From Micromonospora sp. MP36 (lineage in GTDB: Bacteria; Actinomycetota; Actinomycetes; Mycobacteriales; Micromonosporaceae): a stretch of 64,000 bases of DNA. The stretch covers positions 590,275-654,274 of the forward strand of contig NZ_VSFA01000001.1 of assembly GCF_008119785.1 (NCBI RefSeq), read 5' to 3'. The notes under the pieces are model-generated. The model worked only from the letters and a program-made list of their open reading frames with translations, had not been told where the DNA came from and made no database searches. Position numbers and translations under genes: made by a program. Numbering within the stretch: the first letter of the stretch is position 1; every line of letters starts with the position of its first letter. Shown one piece after another: positions 10,174 to 19,452 of the stretch.

Positions 10174-10198
10174 GCCCCGGGCTCCAGGAGCCCGGGGC
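10174..10198 (-). terminator. Attenuator terminator ahead of chorismate mutase
   Basis: A perfect 11-bp GC stem (10174-10184 with 10188-10198) and a 3-nt loop; read on the minus strand it is followed by ATTTTCG. It stands between the leader-peptide stop (10215) and the chorismate mutase start (10122), so it would cut off transcription before the gene. Confidence 0.8.
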
Positions 10199-10254
10199 TT
10201 TCGCAGGTCTGTGATCAGGCGCGACCTACGGCTGCCGGACTCCCGGTGCCGTAG
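10184..10254 (-). promoter_or_regulatory. Antiterminator pairing region of the Phe/Tyr attenuator
   Basis: On the minus-strand RNA, CCGGGAGUCC (10246-10237, inside the leader ORF) can pair over all 10 positions (two G-U) with GGGCUCCUGG (10193-10184), the 5' arm and loop of the terminator. A competing stem, CUACGGC (10254-10248) with GCCGUAG (10232-10226), encloses the first strand in its loop. The CUACGGC arm lies in the last Tyr codons, so a ribosome stalled there would open it and favour the antiterminator. Confidence 0.7.
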
Positions 10255-10280
10255 TAAAAGTAGAAGCGCTGACCGAACAC
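10215..10280 (-). CDS. Phe/Tyr leader peptide of the chorismate mutase attenuator
   Basis: A 21-residue leader ORF starting GTG at 10280 and ending TGA at 10215-10217. Residues 6-10 are FYFYY, five aromatic codons in a row, and another Phe follows the start. A -10 element (CATACT) ends 7 nt before the GTG and no ribosome-binding site is visible, so the leader is probably translated from a leaderless transcript. The position ahead of a terminator and of a gene for Phe/Tyr synthesis supports ribosome-mediated attenuation. The exact start is inferred from the promoter. Confidence 0.75.
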   Translation of the reverse strand: MFGQRFYFYYGTGSPAAVGRA

Positions 10281-10287
10281 GTCGTCG

Positions 10288-10317
10288 AGTATGCCGACCG
10301 GCGGGCGCGTCGCGCAA
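10288..10317 (-). promoter_or_regulatory. Promoter of the chorismate mutase leader transcript
   Basis: TTGCGC (10317-10312), an 18-nt spacer and CATACT (10293-10288) match a vegetative -35/-10 pair on the minus strand. Initiation 7 nt downstream would fall on the leader GTG at 10280. Confidence 0.6.
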
Positions 10318-10422
10318 GGAAACCGGCCAACAGGTGGGACGGGGCACGGCGGTGACGGCTTCGTCTCGTCCGGGCCGGCATGGGCGGGAAGTGTCCGCCC
10401 GTCGGCATAGACTCGCCGTGCG

Positions 10423-12825
10423 ATGCATCCTCTCTTCGACATCCCCGCGTCCCCGCCCGCGCCGGAGTCCCGGCCGACCCCGTCGCGCCGGCCCGGGGCG
10501 GCCCCCCGGCCGGATCCGCAGGCTCTCCTCGACGGGTTGAACGGTCCCCAGCGGGACGCGGTCACCCACGCCGGTTCCCCGCTGCTGATCGTGGCCGGTG
10601 CCGGCTCCGGCAAGACCCGGGTGCTGACCAACCGGATCGCCTACCTGCTGGCCGCGCGGGACGTGCACCCGGGCGAGATCATCGCGATCACCTTCACCAA
10701 CAAGGCCGCCGGTGAGATGAAGGACCGGGTGGCCGCCCTGGTCGGTCCGCGCGCCCGGTTGATGTGGGTGTCGACCTTCCACTCGGCCTGCGTCCGGATC
10801 CTGCGCGCCGAGCACGAGCACGCCGGGCTCAAGTCCACCTTCTCGATCTACGACGCGGACGACTCCCGCCGGCTGATGCAACTCGTCGCCCGTGAGCTGG
10901 ACCTGGACCCGAAGCGCTACCCGGCACGCGGCCTGGCCGCCCAGGTCTCCAACCTGAAGAACGAGCTGGTCGACCCGGAGGCGTTCGCCGCCCGGGCCAA
11001 GGGGCCCAACGAACGGGCACTGGCCGAGGCTTACACGCTCTACCAGCGGCGGCTGCGCGAGGCGCACGCGCTGGACTTCGACGACCTGATCATGACGACG
11101 GTGCACCTGCTCCAGTCGCATCCGCACGTCGCGGAGAGCTACCGGCGCCGGTTCCGGCACGTGCTGGTGGACGAGTACCAGGACACCAACCATGCCCAGT
11201 ACGTGCTGATCAAGGAGCTGGTCTCCGGCACCGAGGGGATCCCGCCGGCCGAGCTGTGCGTGGTGGGTGACGCCGATCAGTCGATCTACGCGTTCCGGGG
11301 CGCGACCATCCGCAACATCCTGGAGTTCGAGCGCGACTTCACCGACGCCCGGACGATCCTGCTGGAGCAGAACTACCGCTCCACCCAGACCATCCTCAAC
11401 GCCGCCAACGCGGTGATCGACCGGAACACCTCCCGCAAGCCCAAGCGGCTGTGGAGCGACGCCGGGGCCGGCGAGCGGATCGTCGGGTACGTGGCCGATA
11501 CCGAGCACGCCGAGGCGGACTGGGTGGCCCGGGAGATCGATCGCCTGGTCGACCAGGGCGACACCCGCCCCGGCGATGTGGCCGTCTTCTACCGCACCAA
11601 CGCCATGTCCCGGGTCTTCGAGGAGGTGTTCATCCGGGTCGGCCTGCCCTACAAGGTGGTCGGCGGGGTGCGGTTCTACGAGCGCAAGGAGGTCCGCGAC
11701 GCGCTGGCCTACCTGCGCGCGGTGGTCAACGACGACGACACGGTCAGCCTGCGCCGGATCCTCAACACCCCGCGCCGGGGCATCGGCGAGCGGGCCGAGG
11801 CGTGCGTGGAGGCGCTGGCCAGCCGGGACCGGATCTCCTTCGGCGCGGCCCTGCGCCGGGCCAAGGACGCGCCCGGAATCTCCACCCGGGCCGCCAACGG
11901 GATCGCGGAGTTCGTCGCACTCCTCGACTCCGCCCGCGAGCTGGCCGAGACGGGCACCCCGGAGGATGTGCTGGAGGCTCTGCTGACCCGCTCGGGCTAC
12001 CTCACCGAGCTGGAGGAGAGCCTGGACCCGCAGGACGCCGGCCGGGTGGACAACCTCCAGGAGCTGGTGAGCGTCGCCCGGGAGTACACCGAACGGATCG
12101 AGGCGCTGGGCGAGGAGGGCGAGCGGGCCACCGTGGCCGGCTTCCTGGAGCAGGTGGCGCTGGTCGCCGACGCCGACCAGGTCCCCGCCGATGACCCCGA
12201 GCACCAGGGCGTGGTCACCCTGATGACGCTGCACACGGCGAAGGGCCTGGAGTTCCCGGTGGTCTTCCTGACCGGCCTGGAGGACGGCGTCTTCCCGCAC
12301 CTGCGCTCGCTGGGGGACAACCGCGAGCTGGAGGAGGAGCGGCGGCTGGCGTACGTGGGCATCACCCGGGCCCGGCAGCGGCTCTACCTGTCCCGGGCGG
12401 TCACCCGCTCGGCCTGGGGCGCGCCGGCGTACAACCCGGCGTCGCGCTTCCTTGAGGAGTTGCCGCCGGAGCTGGTCCGCTGGGAGCGCGTCGAGGCCTC
12501 GTACACCTCCTGGGCCGGCGGGGGCGGTGGCGTCGGCGGCCGCGCGGACCGCGCGCCCGGCGGGCGTGGCGGCTTCACCGGGGGTACGCCGAAGGCGACC
12601 CAGCTCGCCAAGCGGCTCGGGGTGGACGGCAGCCGGCTGTCCACCGCCAGCGAGCTGCGGCAGGTGCCGAAGGTGTCGGTGGGGGACCGGGTCAACCACC
12701 AGCGCTACGGGCTGGGCCGGGTGCTGGCCGTGGAGGGGCACGGCCCGGGCGCCCGGGCGCAGATCGACTTCGGTGACCAGACCATGTGGCTGGTGCTCCG
12801 GCACGCCCCGATCGACAAGCTCTGA
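10423..12825 (+). CDS. pcrA: ATP-dependent DNA helicase UvrD1/PcrA
   Basis: A superfamily 1A 3'-5' DNA helicase for nucleotide excision repair and replication restart (800 residues). After a Pro-rich N-terminus come the Q motif (LNGPQRDAV), Walker A GAGSGKT at 59-65, motif II VDEYQDTN, motif III GDADQSIYAFRGA, motif IV QNYRST, motif V MTLHTAKGLEF and motif VI YVGITRARQRL. The C-terminal RVNHQRYGLGRVL segment is the Tudor-like RNA-polymerase-binding domain typical of PcrA/UvrD1. TAGACT lies 9 nt before the ATG. The neighbours chorismate mutase and an M23 peptidase match the order around uvrD1 in mycobacteria. Confidence 0.96.
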   Translation: MHPLFDIPASPPAPESRPTPSRRPGAAPRPDPQALLDGLNGPQRDAVTHAGSPLLIVAGAGSGKTRVLTNRIAYLLAARDVHPGEIIAITFTNKAAGEMKDRVAALVGPRARLMWVSTFHSACVRILRAEHEHAGLKSTFSIYDADDSRRLMQLVARELDLDPKRYPARGLAAQVSNLKNELVDPEAFAARAKGPNERALAEAYTLYQRRLREAHALDFDDLIMTTVHLLQSHPHVAESYRRRFRHVLVDEYQDTNHAQYVLIKELVSGTEGIPPAELCVVGDADQSIYAFRGATIRNILEFERDFTDARTILLEQNYRSTQTILNAANAVIDRNTSRKPKRLWSDAGAGERIVGYVADTEHAEADWVAREIDRLVDQGDTRPGDVAVFYRTNAMSRVFEEVFIRVGLPYKVVGGVRFYERKEVRDALAYLRAVVNDDDTVSLRRILNTPRRGIGERAEACVEALASRDRISFGAALRRAKDAPGISTRAANGIAEFVALLDSARELAETGTPEDVLEALLTRSGYLTELEESLDPQDAGRVDNLQELVSVAREYTERIEALGEEGERATVAGFLEQVALVADADQVPADDPEHQGVVTLMTLHTAKGLEFPVVFLTGLEDGVFPHLRSLGDNRELEEERRLAYVGITRARQRLYLSRAVTRSAWGAPAYNPASRFLEELPPELVRWERVEASYTSWAGGGGGVGGRADRAPGGRGGFTGGTPKATQLAKRLGVDGSRLSTASELRQVPKVSVGDRVNHQRYGLGRVLAVEGHGPGARAQIDFGDQTMWLVLRHAPIDKL

Positions 12826-12829
12826 CGGC

Positions 12830-12863
12830 GAGACCCGGCCCGGCGGGTGCCGGACCGGGTCTC
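12830..12863. terminator. Bidirectional terminator between pcrA and the M23 peptidase
   Basis: GAGACCCGG (12830-12838) pairs with CCGGGTCTC (12855-12863) across a further GC-rich loop, between two convergent genes. Confidence 0.65.
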
Positions 12864-12880
12864 TCCTCGTGCCGTGGCCG

Positions 12881-13672
12881 TCAGCAGGCCACGTTGATGC
12901 CCCGGGCGCGCAGGAACGGCGCCGGGTCGATCTGGTTCCACATCTGCCCCTGATGCACCTCGAAGTGCAGGTGCGGGCCGGTCGCGTCGCCGGTGGCGCC
13001 CTCGTAGCCGATGACCTGGCCGGCGCTCACCTTGTCGCCGACGCTGACGATCAGCCGGCTCTGGTGCGCGTAGTGGGTTAGGTAGCCGTTGTGGTGGTCG
13101 ATGAAGACCGAGTTGCCGTACCCGTCGCCGGCGTCGCCGGCCTTGACGACGGTTCCGGCCGCGGCGGCGTGGATCGGGGTGCCGGCGGGCATGGCGAAGT
13201 CGATGCCGGCGTGCAGGGTGCCCCAGCGCGGCCCGTAGCAGGAGGTGATCGTGGCGCCCTTCATCGGGATCACCCAGCTGGGCTTCGGCTTGACGGTCTT
13301 CTTCGGCTGCGGCTTCGGCTTGGCGGTGGCGGTCCTCGTCGGCGTGGGGCTGGCCGCGGTCGGGCTCGGTGACGGGCTGACCGGGGTTGCCGACGGGGTG
13401 ACCGGGGCGATCGACTCACGGACGGACCGGTCGGCCCGGGCGGCGTCCTCGGCGCGGGCCCGGGCGTCGAAGTCGACGGCGGCCGGGGCCGGGGTGCCGC
13501 GGTCGGCGGTGGCCACGGAGACGCCGCCGAGGCCGAGGGCGACCAGGGCGACGGCGCCGAGGACGAGGTAGGTGGCCCGCCGGCCCGTGCTGGCGCGCCG
13601 CCGGTGCCGGCCGGGGGCGTCGGGGGTGTTCTCGTTCTGGATGGAGCTGTCTTCCTGCACGGGGACCTTCAT
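12881..13672 (-). CDS. M23 family (LytM) metallopeptidase, membrane-anchored or secreted
   Basis: A predicted peptidoglycan endopeptidase or LytM-factor (263 residues). A basic N-terminus (about 1-30) is followed by one membrane or signal segment (YLVLGAVALVALGLGG), a Pro/Thr/Lys-rich linker (about 90-150) and a C-terminal LytM domain. The zinc ligands are intact: HAGID supplies His and Asp, and HLHFE supplies the third ligand and the catalytic His. ATG 13672 has no clear ribosome-binding site. The in-frame GTG at 13660 is preceded by GAAGG and may be the true start. A second M23 gene lies just upstream on the same strand. Confidence 0.9.
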   Translation of the reverse strand: MKVPVQEDSSIQNENTPDAPGRHRRRASTGRRATYLVLGAVALVALGLGGVSVATADRGTPAPAAVDFDARARAEDAARADRSVRESIAPVTPSATPVSPSPSPTAASPTPTRTATAKPKPQPKKTVKPKPSWVIPMKGATITSCYGPRWGTLHAGIDFAMPAGTPIHAAAAGTVVKAGDAGDGYGNSVFIDHHNGYLTHYAHQSRLIVSVGDKVSAGQVIGYEGATGDATGPHLHFEVHQGQMWNQIDPAPFLRARGINVAC

Positions 13673-13878
13673 CAGTCGAGGGGCACGTGACCTCGAAATA
13701 CTGGTGTCGGCTCCGGTCGTGGTGGGTACCGGGTCCGGGAGGACGGGCCGGACCGGTGATCGGTCGTGTCCGGGTTCACCCCATTCCAGTCTGATTTATT
13801 CGAAAAAAGGATCATGTGCGGTCGTGGCGCTGCTCACACTTCCCGCTGTGACCCAGCCAACTTTGCGCCAACGAAAAA

Positions 13879-13904
13879 CCGCCCGGATCGAGCGATCCGG
13901 GCGG
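13879..13904 (-). terminator. Rho-independent terminator of the second M23 gene
   Basis: CCGCCCGGATCG (13879-13890) pairs with CGATCCGGGCGG (13893-13904). On the minus strand the stem is followed by TTTTTCG. It lies 20 nt after the stop of the gene at 13925. Confidence 0.88.
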
Positions 13905-13924
13905 CGAGCGGGCGGTACGCAGCG

Positions 13925-14638
13925 TCAGGACGCGGCTACCTCGCTGTAGATTGCCTCGATTTGCAGCTGGATGTCCACTCCGCGGTCCTTGAGCCACGGC
14001 ACCGGGTCCAGCGGCTGCCCGTTGACATGGATCTCCAGGTGCAGGTGGGAGCCGTAGGCGTGGCCGGTGCTGCCCACCAGGCCGAGCTGGTCGCCGGCCT
14101 TGACCTGCTGGCCCTCCTTGACGCTGATCGCCGAGGACTGGCCGTAGATGGCCTCGCTGCCGTCCGAGTGCTGGACGATCACCGCGTAGCCGTAGCCGCC
14201 GAACCAGCCTGCCTTGGTGACCGTGCCGCCGTGGATGGCGACGTACGGGGTGCCCTCCGGGGCGACCAGGTCGATGCCGGTGTGCAGCTTGCCCCAGCGC
14301 ATGCCGTAGGGCGAGTTGAAGTCGTAGCCGTGCAGGGGCAGCAGCCAGGCGTCCTGCTCGGTGGAGGCCTTGCTCTGGGCGCGGTTGTCGCGGGTCGCGC
14401 GGTCGGCGCTGTCGGCCCGGCTCGCCGCGTCCTGGCTGGTGACCGACGCCTGCTTGAGCTCGTCGAGGACCGAAGGGCTGACGCTCTTGGCGTCGGGGAG
14501 GGCGTTCGCGCCGAGGGCGACGATGCCGGCTCCCACGAAGGCGGTGGTCACGACCGCGGCGTAGCGGCTCCGCGGGGGGGTGGGTACGCGGCGTCGACCG
14601 CGATATCTATCGGGCTCAGACGACAGGCGCTGGCGCAC
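13925..14638 (-). CDS. M23 family (LytM) metallopeptidase
   Basis: A second predicted peptidoglycan-active LytM protein (237 residues). It has a short basic N-terminus, one hydrophobic anchor (about 35-55), a charged region likely to form a coiled coil (DRATRDNRAQSKASTEQD) and the LytM domain with HTGID and HLHLE zinc motifs. Start GTG 14638 lies 6 nt after GGAGG; longer forms up to ATG 14722 would run through the leader. A promoter-like pair at 14753-14781 gives a 5' leader of about 110 nt. The tandem arrangement with the other M23 gene suggests duplication. Confidence 0.88.
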   Translation of the reverse strand: MRQRLSSEPDRYRGRRRVPTPPRSRYAAVVTTAFVGAGIVALGANALPDAKSVSPSVLDELKQASVTSQDAASRADSADRATRDNRAQSKASTEQDAWLLPLHGYDFNSPYGMRWGKLHTGIDLVAPEGTPYVAIHGGTVTKAGWFGGYGYAVIVQHSDGSEAIYGQSSAISVKEGQQVKAGDQLGLVGSTGHAYGSHLHLEIHVNGQPLDPVPWLKDRGVDIQLQIEAIYSEVAAS

Positions 14639-15114
14639 GCACACCCTCCGTTGTCGGGGATCCGATGCGACCTCGAGCCGTTCGGTGAAGCTCCGTCGAA
14701 CGTCCGGTGGCCGCGTCGTCACCCGTCCGTGGACCTGATGACAACCGTGGACACGTTAGCCAACCGCCACTCTGGTCACAAGCCAAAGCGCCGAAATGGT
14801 GTTTCTTTCTGTCCCTTTACATCCGCTCTTGTCATGTCTCGTGCCGCCGGTCGGGTGGCCCGGTAACCGTCCGTTCGTCGCGCACAGTGACCGTTCGGCG
14901 GAGGCGTCCGGCTTTCCGCGTACGGCGCCGCACGGTAATGGCCCCGGCGCTCCGGGTGGCCGCCGGCCGGGTGCCGCGCCGTCGCGCGCGGTCGGCCGGG
15001 AAGGGCCCGTATGAGACAGGCCCCAAGGGCGCCGGCCCGGGTTTCCGGCAGCCGGCCGGGCGGGTTACCGTTCGTTCAGGTGACAGTGCCGTAGCCGGTG
15101 AAAGGTGTGCGCTG
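14639..15114. other. Intergenic region between the divergent M23 and IcmB-like genes
   Basis: No coding sequence was recognised here. It holds the promoter and long leader of the M23 gene (minus strand). On the plus strand, TACCGT at 15066-15071 with a weak TTTCCG upstream may drive the cobalamin-subunit gene. Confidence 0.5.
14753..14781 (-). promoter_or_regulatory. Promoter of the second M23 gene
   Basis: TTGTGA (14781-14776), a 17-nt spacer and TAACGT (14758-14753) on the minus strand. This leaves an unusually long untranslated leader of about 110 nt before GTG 14638. Confidence 0.5.
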
Positions 15115-15519
15115 ATGAGCTCTCGTATCCGGGTCGTCGTCGCGAAGCCCGGCCTGGACGGCCACGACCGGGGCGCGAAGGTCGTCGCGCGTGCCCTGCG
15201 GGACGCCGGCATGGAGGTCATCTACACCGGCCTGCACCAGACCCCGGAGCAGATCGTGGAGACCGCGATCCAGGAGGACGCGGACGCGGTCGGCCTCTCC
15301 GTGCTCTCCGGGGCGCACATGACGCTCTTCAAGCGGGTCCTGGAGTTGCTCGCCGAGCGGGACGCGGCCGACATCGTGGTCTTCGGTGGCGGCATCATCC
15401 CGGACGCCGACATCCCCGAGCTGGAGCGGCTCGGCGTCGCGAAGATCTTCACCCCGGGCGCCACCACGCAGTCCATCGTCGACTGGGTCCGACAGAACGT
15501 CGCCCAGCCGGTCGCCTGA
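15115..15519 (+). CDS. icmB: Cobalamin-binding small subunit of an acyl-CoA mutase (IcmB-like)
   Basis: A stand-alone B12-binding domain (134 residues) equivalent to the C-terminal domain of methylmalonyl-CoA mutase. The lower axial ligand motif DGHDRG (His), the SVLSG segment and the GGG of [10 protein letters not shown] are all present. Size and sequence resemble the IcmB small subunit of isobutyryl-CoA mutase, which pairs with a separately encoded large subunit; none is encoded here. AAAGG precedes ATG 15115. The similar position near pcrA and sucCD in streptomycetes supports the call. A role as the small subunit of a methylmalonyl-CoA-type mutase cannot be excluded. Confidence 0.85.
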   Translation: MSSRIRVVVAKPGLDGHDRGAKVVARALRDAGMEVIYTGLHQTPEQIVETAIQEDADAVGLSVLSGAHMTLFKRVLELLAERDAADIVVFGGGIIPDADIPELERLGVAKIFTPGATTQSIVDWVRQNVAQPVA

Positions 15520-15977
15520 CCGGCGTCCGGTCCGGCACGGTCGCGTCCCGACCGGGTCGGACCGCTGAGCCACGCCGGAGTGCCGGAGCGGCGGGATACC
15601 CGGGGTGTCGCCGACCTGGAGCGACCGGGACCGGAACCCGGACAGGGGGAGGGGCCGGACGCACCCCTCACACGTCCGGCCCCTCTATGCGCGATGCCCC
15701 GCCGCCACCCCTCGACCGACAGGGCATCGGCCGCTCCCGTCGTCGCGCTGTACCAGCGCTCCGACATCAGACTCAACGACGCCCCCACCGGGCGGTTACG
15801 CCCCATCCGCAAATCCCCCGGACGGCTGACCCGCGCTCAATCATCTGACGTCGCGCCGGTCCGGTGCCCTGGGGCGGCACCCGAGGAGCCCGGCTCTCCG
15901 AGCCGTCCCGCCGGGAGTCGTATCGTGTGGCTCCCCGTACCGTGTTCCGCGGTCGACGATCCCGCCGGGAGCCCGCC
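15520..15977. other. Intergenic region after the IcmB-like gene
   Basis: The open frames here lack recognisable domains and normal codon bias. The one clear structure is the hairpin at 15649-15685. The rest probably carries the promoter of the following membrane-protein gene, but none stands out. Confidence 0.5.
15649..15685 (+). terminator. Stem-loop, probable terminator of the IcmB-like gene
   Basis: GAGGGGCCGGACG (15649-15661) pairs with CGTCCGGCCCCTC (15673-15685), 13 bp with an 11-nt loop, about 130 nt after the stop codon. Only a short T-containing stretch follows. Confidence 0.6.
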
Positions 15978-16874
15978 GTGACCCAGCCGCCGTACCCGCA
16001 GCGTGACGCCGGTGGCGAATGGCCGCCCGCCGGGCCAGGCGCGCCCACACCCCCGGGTCCCGGCTGGCCCGCGCCGCACCAGGCCGTTCCCGGCTGGCCC
16101 GCGCCGCCGCACCAGCCGCCGACGCCGGGCTGGTCCGGGCCGCCGCAGCACACGTACCCGGCTCCGGGCTGGTCCACGCCACCTCACCCCGGCGCGCCGG
16201 GGCAGCAGTCCGGCGCGGCCTGGTCCGGGCCGCCGCAGCACGCGTACCCGGGCGGGCCGGGGCACCCCGCCGGGCCGGCGTACCCGGGTGGGTTCGGGCC
16301 GGGGCAGTGGCCGCCGCCGCCGACGCGGACGGCGAAACGGATCCCGGAGGACCTGCCGTTCGTGGCTCGGCCGAGCCTGGGCCGGCGGGCGCTGCTCTTC
16401 GGGGGCCTGATGCTCTTCATCGGTCTGGTACTGGCCTGCCCGATCGGCATCGCGGCGTCCGGCGACGGCGGCCCCGTACTGCTGTTCGTCATCCCGGTGT
16501 TCCTGTTGTTCGCCGCGCTGCCGCTGGGCCTGCAGCTCTGGCTCGTCTCCTCCGGCGGTCCGTTGCTCGCGGTGGGTCCTGCCGGGCTGTGGATCAAGAC
16601 TCGGCCGACCCGGGGGCAGGCGATCTGGCTGCCCTGGGAGGCGATCGACCGGATCTACCTGCGGCGCTGGGCGCTGGAGAAGATGCTCTGCGTGAAGCCG
16701 CGCGACCCGCGCGCCGGGACCGGCCTGGGGGCGTTCACCGCGCTGGACTCCGGGATGCAGCAGGCGTTCTTCGGCACCGGCTTCACCGCCACCGTCCGGT
16801 ACGCCGACCGCTCCGAGGAGGAGATCATGCGGGCGGTGATCGGGTACGCGGCCGGCCGCTGCCGGGTGGGCTGA
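15978..16874 (+). CDS. Pro/Gly-rich membrane protein of unknown function
   Basis: I do not recognise a named family. The first 115 or so residues are a cytoplasmic-type Pro/Gly/Ala tail with repeats (PGWPAP, WSGPPQH), followed by two adjacent membrane helices (about 137-160 and 170-193) and a soluble C-terminal domain of about 100 residues with a pattern (GPAGLWIKTR, LPWEAIDRIYLRR) that resembles bacterial PH-like domains. GTG 15978 is the first start in frame with homology-like content; no strong ribosome-binding site was seen. It lies between icmB and sucCD without overlap. Confidence 0.75.
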   Translation: MTQPPYPQRDAGGEWPPAGPGAPTPPGPGWPAPHQAVPGWPAPPHQPPTPGWSGPPQHTYPAPGWSTPPHPGAPGQQSGAAWSGPPQHAYPGGPGHPAGPAYPGGFGPGQWPPPPTRTAKRIPEDLPFVARPSLGRRALLFGGLMLFIGLVLACPIGIAASGDGGPVLLFVIPVFLLFAALPLGLQLWLVSSGGPLLAVGPAGLWIKTRPTRGQAIWLPWEAIDRIYLRRWALEKMLCVKPRDPRAGTGLGAFTALDSGMQQAFFGTGFTATVRYADRSEEEIMRAVIGYAAGRCRVG

Positions 16875-16924
16875 CCCGAGGCGCCCGGCGGCTGTGCATT
16901 ACCGCACACCACGCACCCGCTCGG

Positions 16925-16952
16925 TTGCCCCTGGTTCCCATCTCGTTAGGCT
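16925..16952 (+). promoter_or_regulatory. Probable sucCD promoter
   Basis: TTGCCC (16925-16930), a 16-nt spacer and TAGGCT (16947-16952), giving a leader of about 95 nt. A small hairpin (CCTGTC with GACAGG) follows in the leader. Confidence 0.45.
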
Positions 16953-17055
16953 GCGGCAAATGGCCTGTCTCTTCTGATGACAGGCGTCAAACTGATTTTC
17001 CAACGCTGGTGGCGGCGCGAGGGCGCGCCGCGGAGACGGGACGGGACGCGCAATC

Positions 17056-18234
17056 GTGGACCTGTACGAGTACCAGGGGCGGGACCTGTTCGAGCGGCAC
17101 GGCTTGCCCGTGCTCGCCGGCGGCGTCGCCACTACCCCGGAGGAGGCCCGCGCGATCGCCGAACGCCTCGGCGGCCGGGTGGTCGTCAAGGCGCAGGTGA
17201 AGGTCGGCGGCCGCGGCAAGGCCGGCGGTGTGAAGCTGGCCGAGGGCCCGGAGGAGACGGTGGCCCGGGCCACCGACATCCTCGGGATGGACATCAAGGG
17301 TCACACGGTCCACAAGGTCATGATCACCGTGACCGCGGACGTGGCCGAGGAGTACTACTTCTCCTACCTGCTCGACCGGGCGAACCGCACCTTCCTCTGC
17401 ATCGCCAGCGTCGCCGGCGGCATGGACATCGAGCAGGTCGCCGCGGAGACCCCGGAGAAGGTGGTCAAGGCCCCCATCGACGCCAACACCGGCGTGGACG
17501 AGGCGAAGGCGCGCGAGATCGTGTCCGCCGCGGGCTTCCCGGCCGAGGTGGCCGACCAGGTCGTCGAGGTCGCGGTGAAGCTGTGGCAGGCGTTCGTCGC
17601 CGAGGACGCCACGCTGGTCGAGGTGAACCCGCTGGCCACGACCAAGGACGGCAAGCTGCTGCTGCTGGACGCCAAGGTCAGCCTGGACGAGAACGCCGCG
17701 TTCCGGCACCCGGACCACGAGGCGCTGGTCGACCAGGCGTCGGTGGACCCGCTGGAGCAGGCCGCCAAGGAGAAGGACCTCAACTACGTCAAGCTCGACG
17801 GCGAGGTCGGCATCATCGGCAACGGCGCGGGCCTGGTCATGTCCACCCTCGACGTCGTTGCGTACGCGGGCGAGCGGCACGGCGGCGTCAAGCCGGCCAA
17901 CTTCCTCGACATCGGCGGCGGCGCGAGCGCCGCGGTGATGGCGAACGGCCTGGAGATCGTGCTCTCCGACCCCTCGGTCAAGAGCGTCTTCGTCAACGTC
18001 TTCGGCGGCATCACCGCCTGCGACGCGGTCGCCAACGGCATCGTGCAGGCGCTGTCGCTGCTCGAGCAGCGGGGCGAGCAGGTCACCAAGCCGCTCGTCG
18101 TCCGCCTCGACGGCAACAACGCCGAGGCCGGCCGGGCGATCCTCGACGGCGCGAACAACCCGCTGATCGAGCGGGTCGACACCATGGATGGCGCGGCCGA
18201 CCGGGCCGCCGAGCTGGCAGCTGCGGGGGTCTGA
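17056..18234 (+). CDS. sucC: Succinyl-CoA synthetase (ADP-forming) beta subunit
   Basis: The beta subunit of the TCA-cycle enzyme that interconverts succinyl-CoA and succinate with ATP formation (392 residues). The ATP-grasp domain starts [16 protein letters not shown] and includes [17 protein letters not shown]. The CoA-ligase-type C-terminal domain contains FLDIGGGAS and [10 protein letters not shown], typical of SucC. Start GTG 17056 leaves no plausible upstream alternative. The sucD start follows after 2 nt, so the two are co-transcribed. Confidence 0.96.
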   Translation: MDLYEYQGRDLFERHGLPVLAGGVATTPEEARAIAERLGGRVVVKAQVKVGGRGKAGGVKLAEGPEETVARATDILGMDIKGHTVHKVMITVTADVAEEYYFSYLLDRANRTFLCIASVAGGMDIEQVAAETPEKVVKAPIDANTGVDEAKAREIVSAAGFPAEVADQVVEVAVKLWQAFVAEDATLVEVNPLATTKDGKLLLLDAKVSLDENAAFRHPDHEALVDQASVDPLEQAAKEKDLNYVKLDGEVGIIGNGAGLVMSTLDVVAYAGERHGGVKPANFLDIGGGASAAVMANGLEIVLSDPSVKSVFVNVFGGITACDAVANGIVQALSLLEQRGEQVTKPLVVRLDGNNAEAGRAILDGANNPLIERVDTMDGAADRAAELAAAGV

Positions 18235-18236
18235 TC

Positions 18237-19124
<888 letters not shown>

Positions 19125-19144
19125 GCGGTCCTGTCATCACGGCC

Positions 19145-19176
19145 GAGGGGGTCGACCGGGTCCGGTCGGCCCCCTC
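19145..19176. terminator. Terminator after sucCD
   Basis: A 14-bp stem with one G-U pair (19145-19158 with 19163-19176) and a 4-nt loop. It lies 20 nt after the sucD stop and just before the stop of the convergent small gene. Confidence 0.75.
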
Positions 19177-19182
19177 GCCGTC

Positions 19183-19452
19183 TCAGCGGTACCAGTAGGG
19201 GTGGTAGTAGGCGCCCCGCGCCCGGACGATCGCGCTGGCGATGAGGTTGATGACGCCCAGCGCGATGGCCAGCCAGCCGAGCAGCTGGGACCGCCCGAAG
19301 CGCCGCGCGTCCCGGATCGACAGGTAGCCGAGGACGATGCCCAGGATGCCGCAGCAGAGCAGGCCGAGGACGATCCCCAGGACGCCCCAGAGAGTGGTCC
19401 GGTCCCGGCCGGTGGCCGGCGGCGGTGGCGGCGGCGGATATGGAGCGTTCAC
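19183..19452 (-). CDS. Small DUF4190-like membrane protein
   Basis: An 89-residue membrane protein. A run of eight prolines near the N-terminus is followed by two hydrophobic helices (WGVLGIVLGLLCCGILGIVLG and a second near LLGWLAIALGVINLIAS) separated by a short basic loop, the DUF4190 pattern. GTG 19452 follows GGAGG; longer in-frame starts have no ribosome-binding site. The function is unknown. Another DUF4190 gene lies at 21086, on the other side of the PerM-like gene. Confidence 0.8.
   Translation of the reverse strand: MNAPYPPPPPPPATGRDRTTLWGVLGIVLGLLCCGILGIVLGYLSIRDARRFGRSQLLGWLAIALGVINLIASAIVRARGAYYHPYWYR

Noticed and set aside
9769..12804. Very long open frame antisense to pcrA continuing into chorismate mutase
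   Set aside because: Only the last 117 codons have homology and a ribosome-binding site; the rest is antisense to the helicase and of biased composition.
14639..14752. Possible c-di-AMP (ydaO-type) riboswitch in the long leader of the M23 gene
   Set aside because: Cell-wall hydrolase genes in actinobacteria often carry this riboswitch, but I could not find its conserved core segments in this leader; only the long leader itself supports regulation.
15580..15981. Open frame between the IcmB-like and membrane-protein genes
   Set aside because: It spans the 15649-15685 hairpin, has no domain or ribosome-binding site and lacks typical codon bias.
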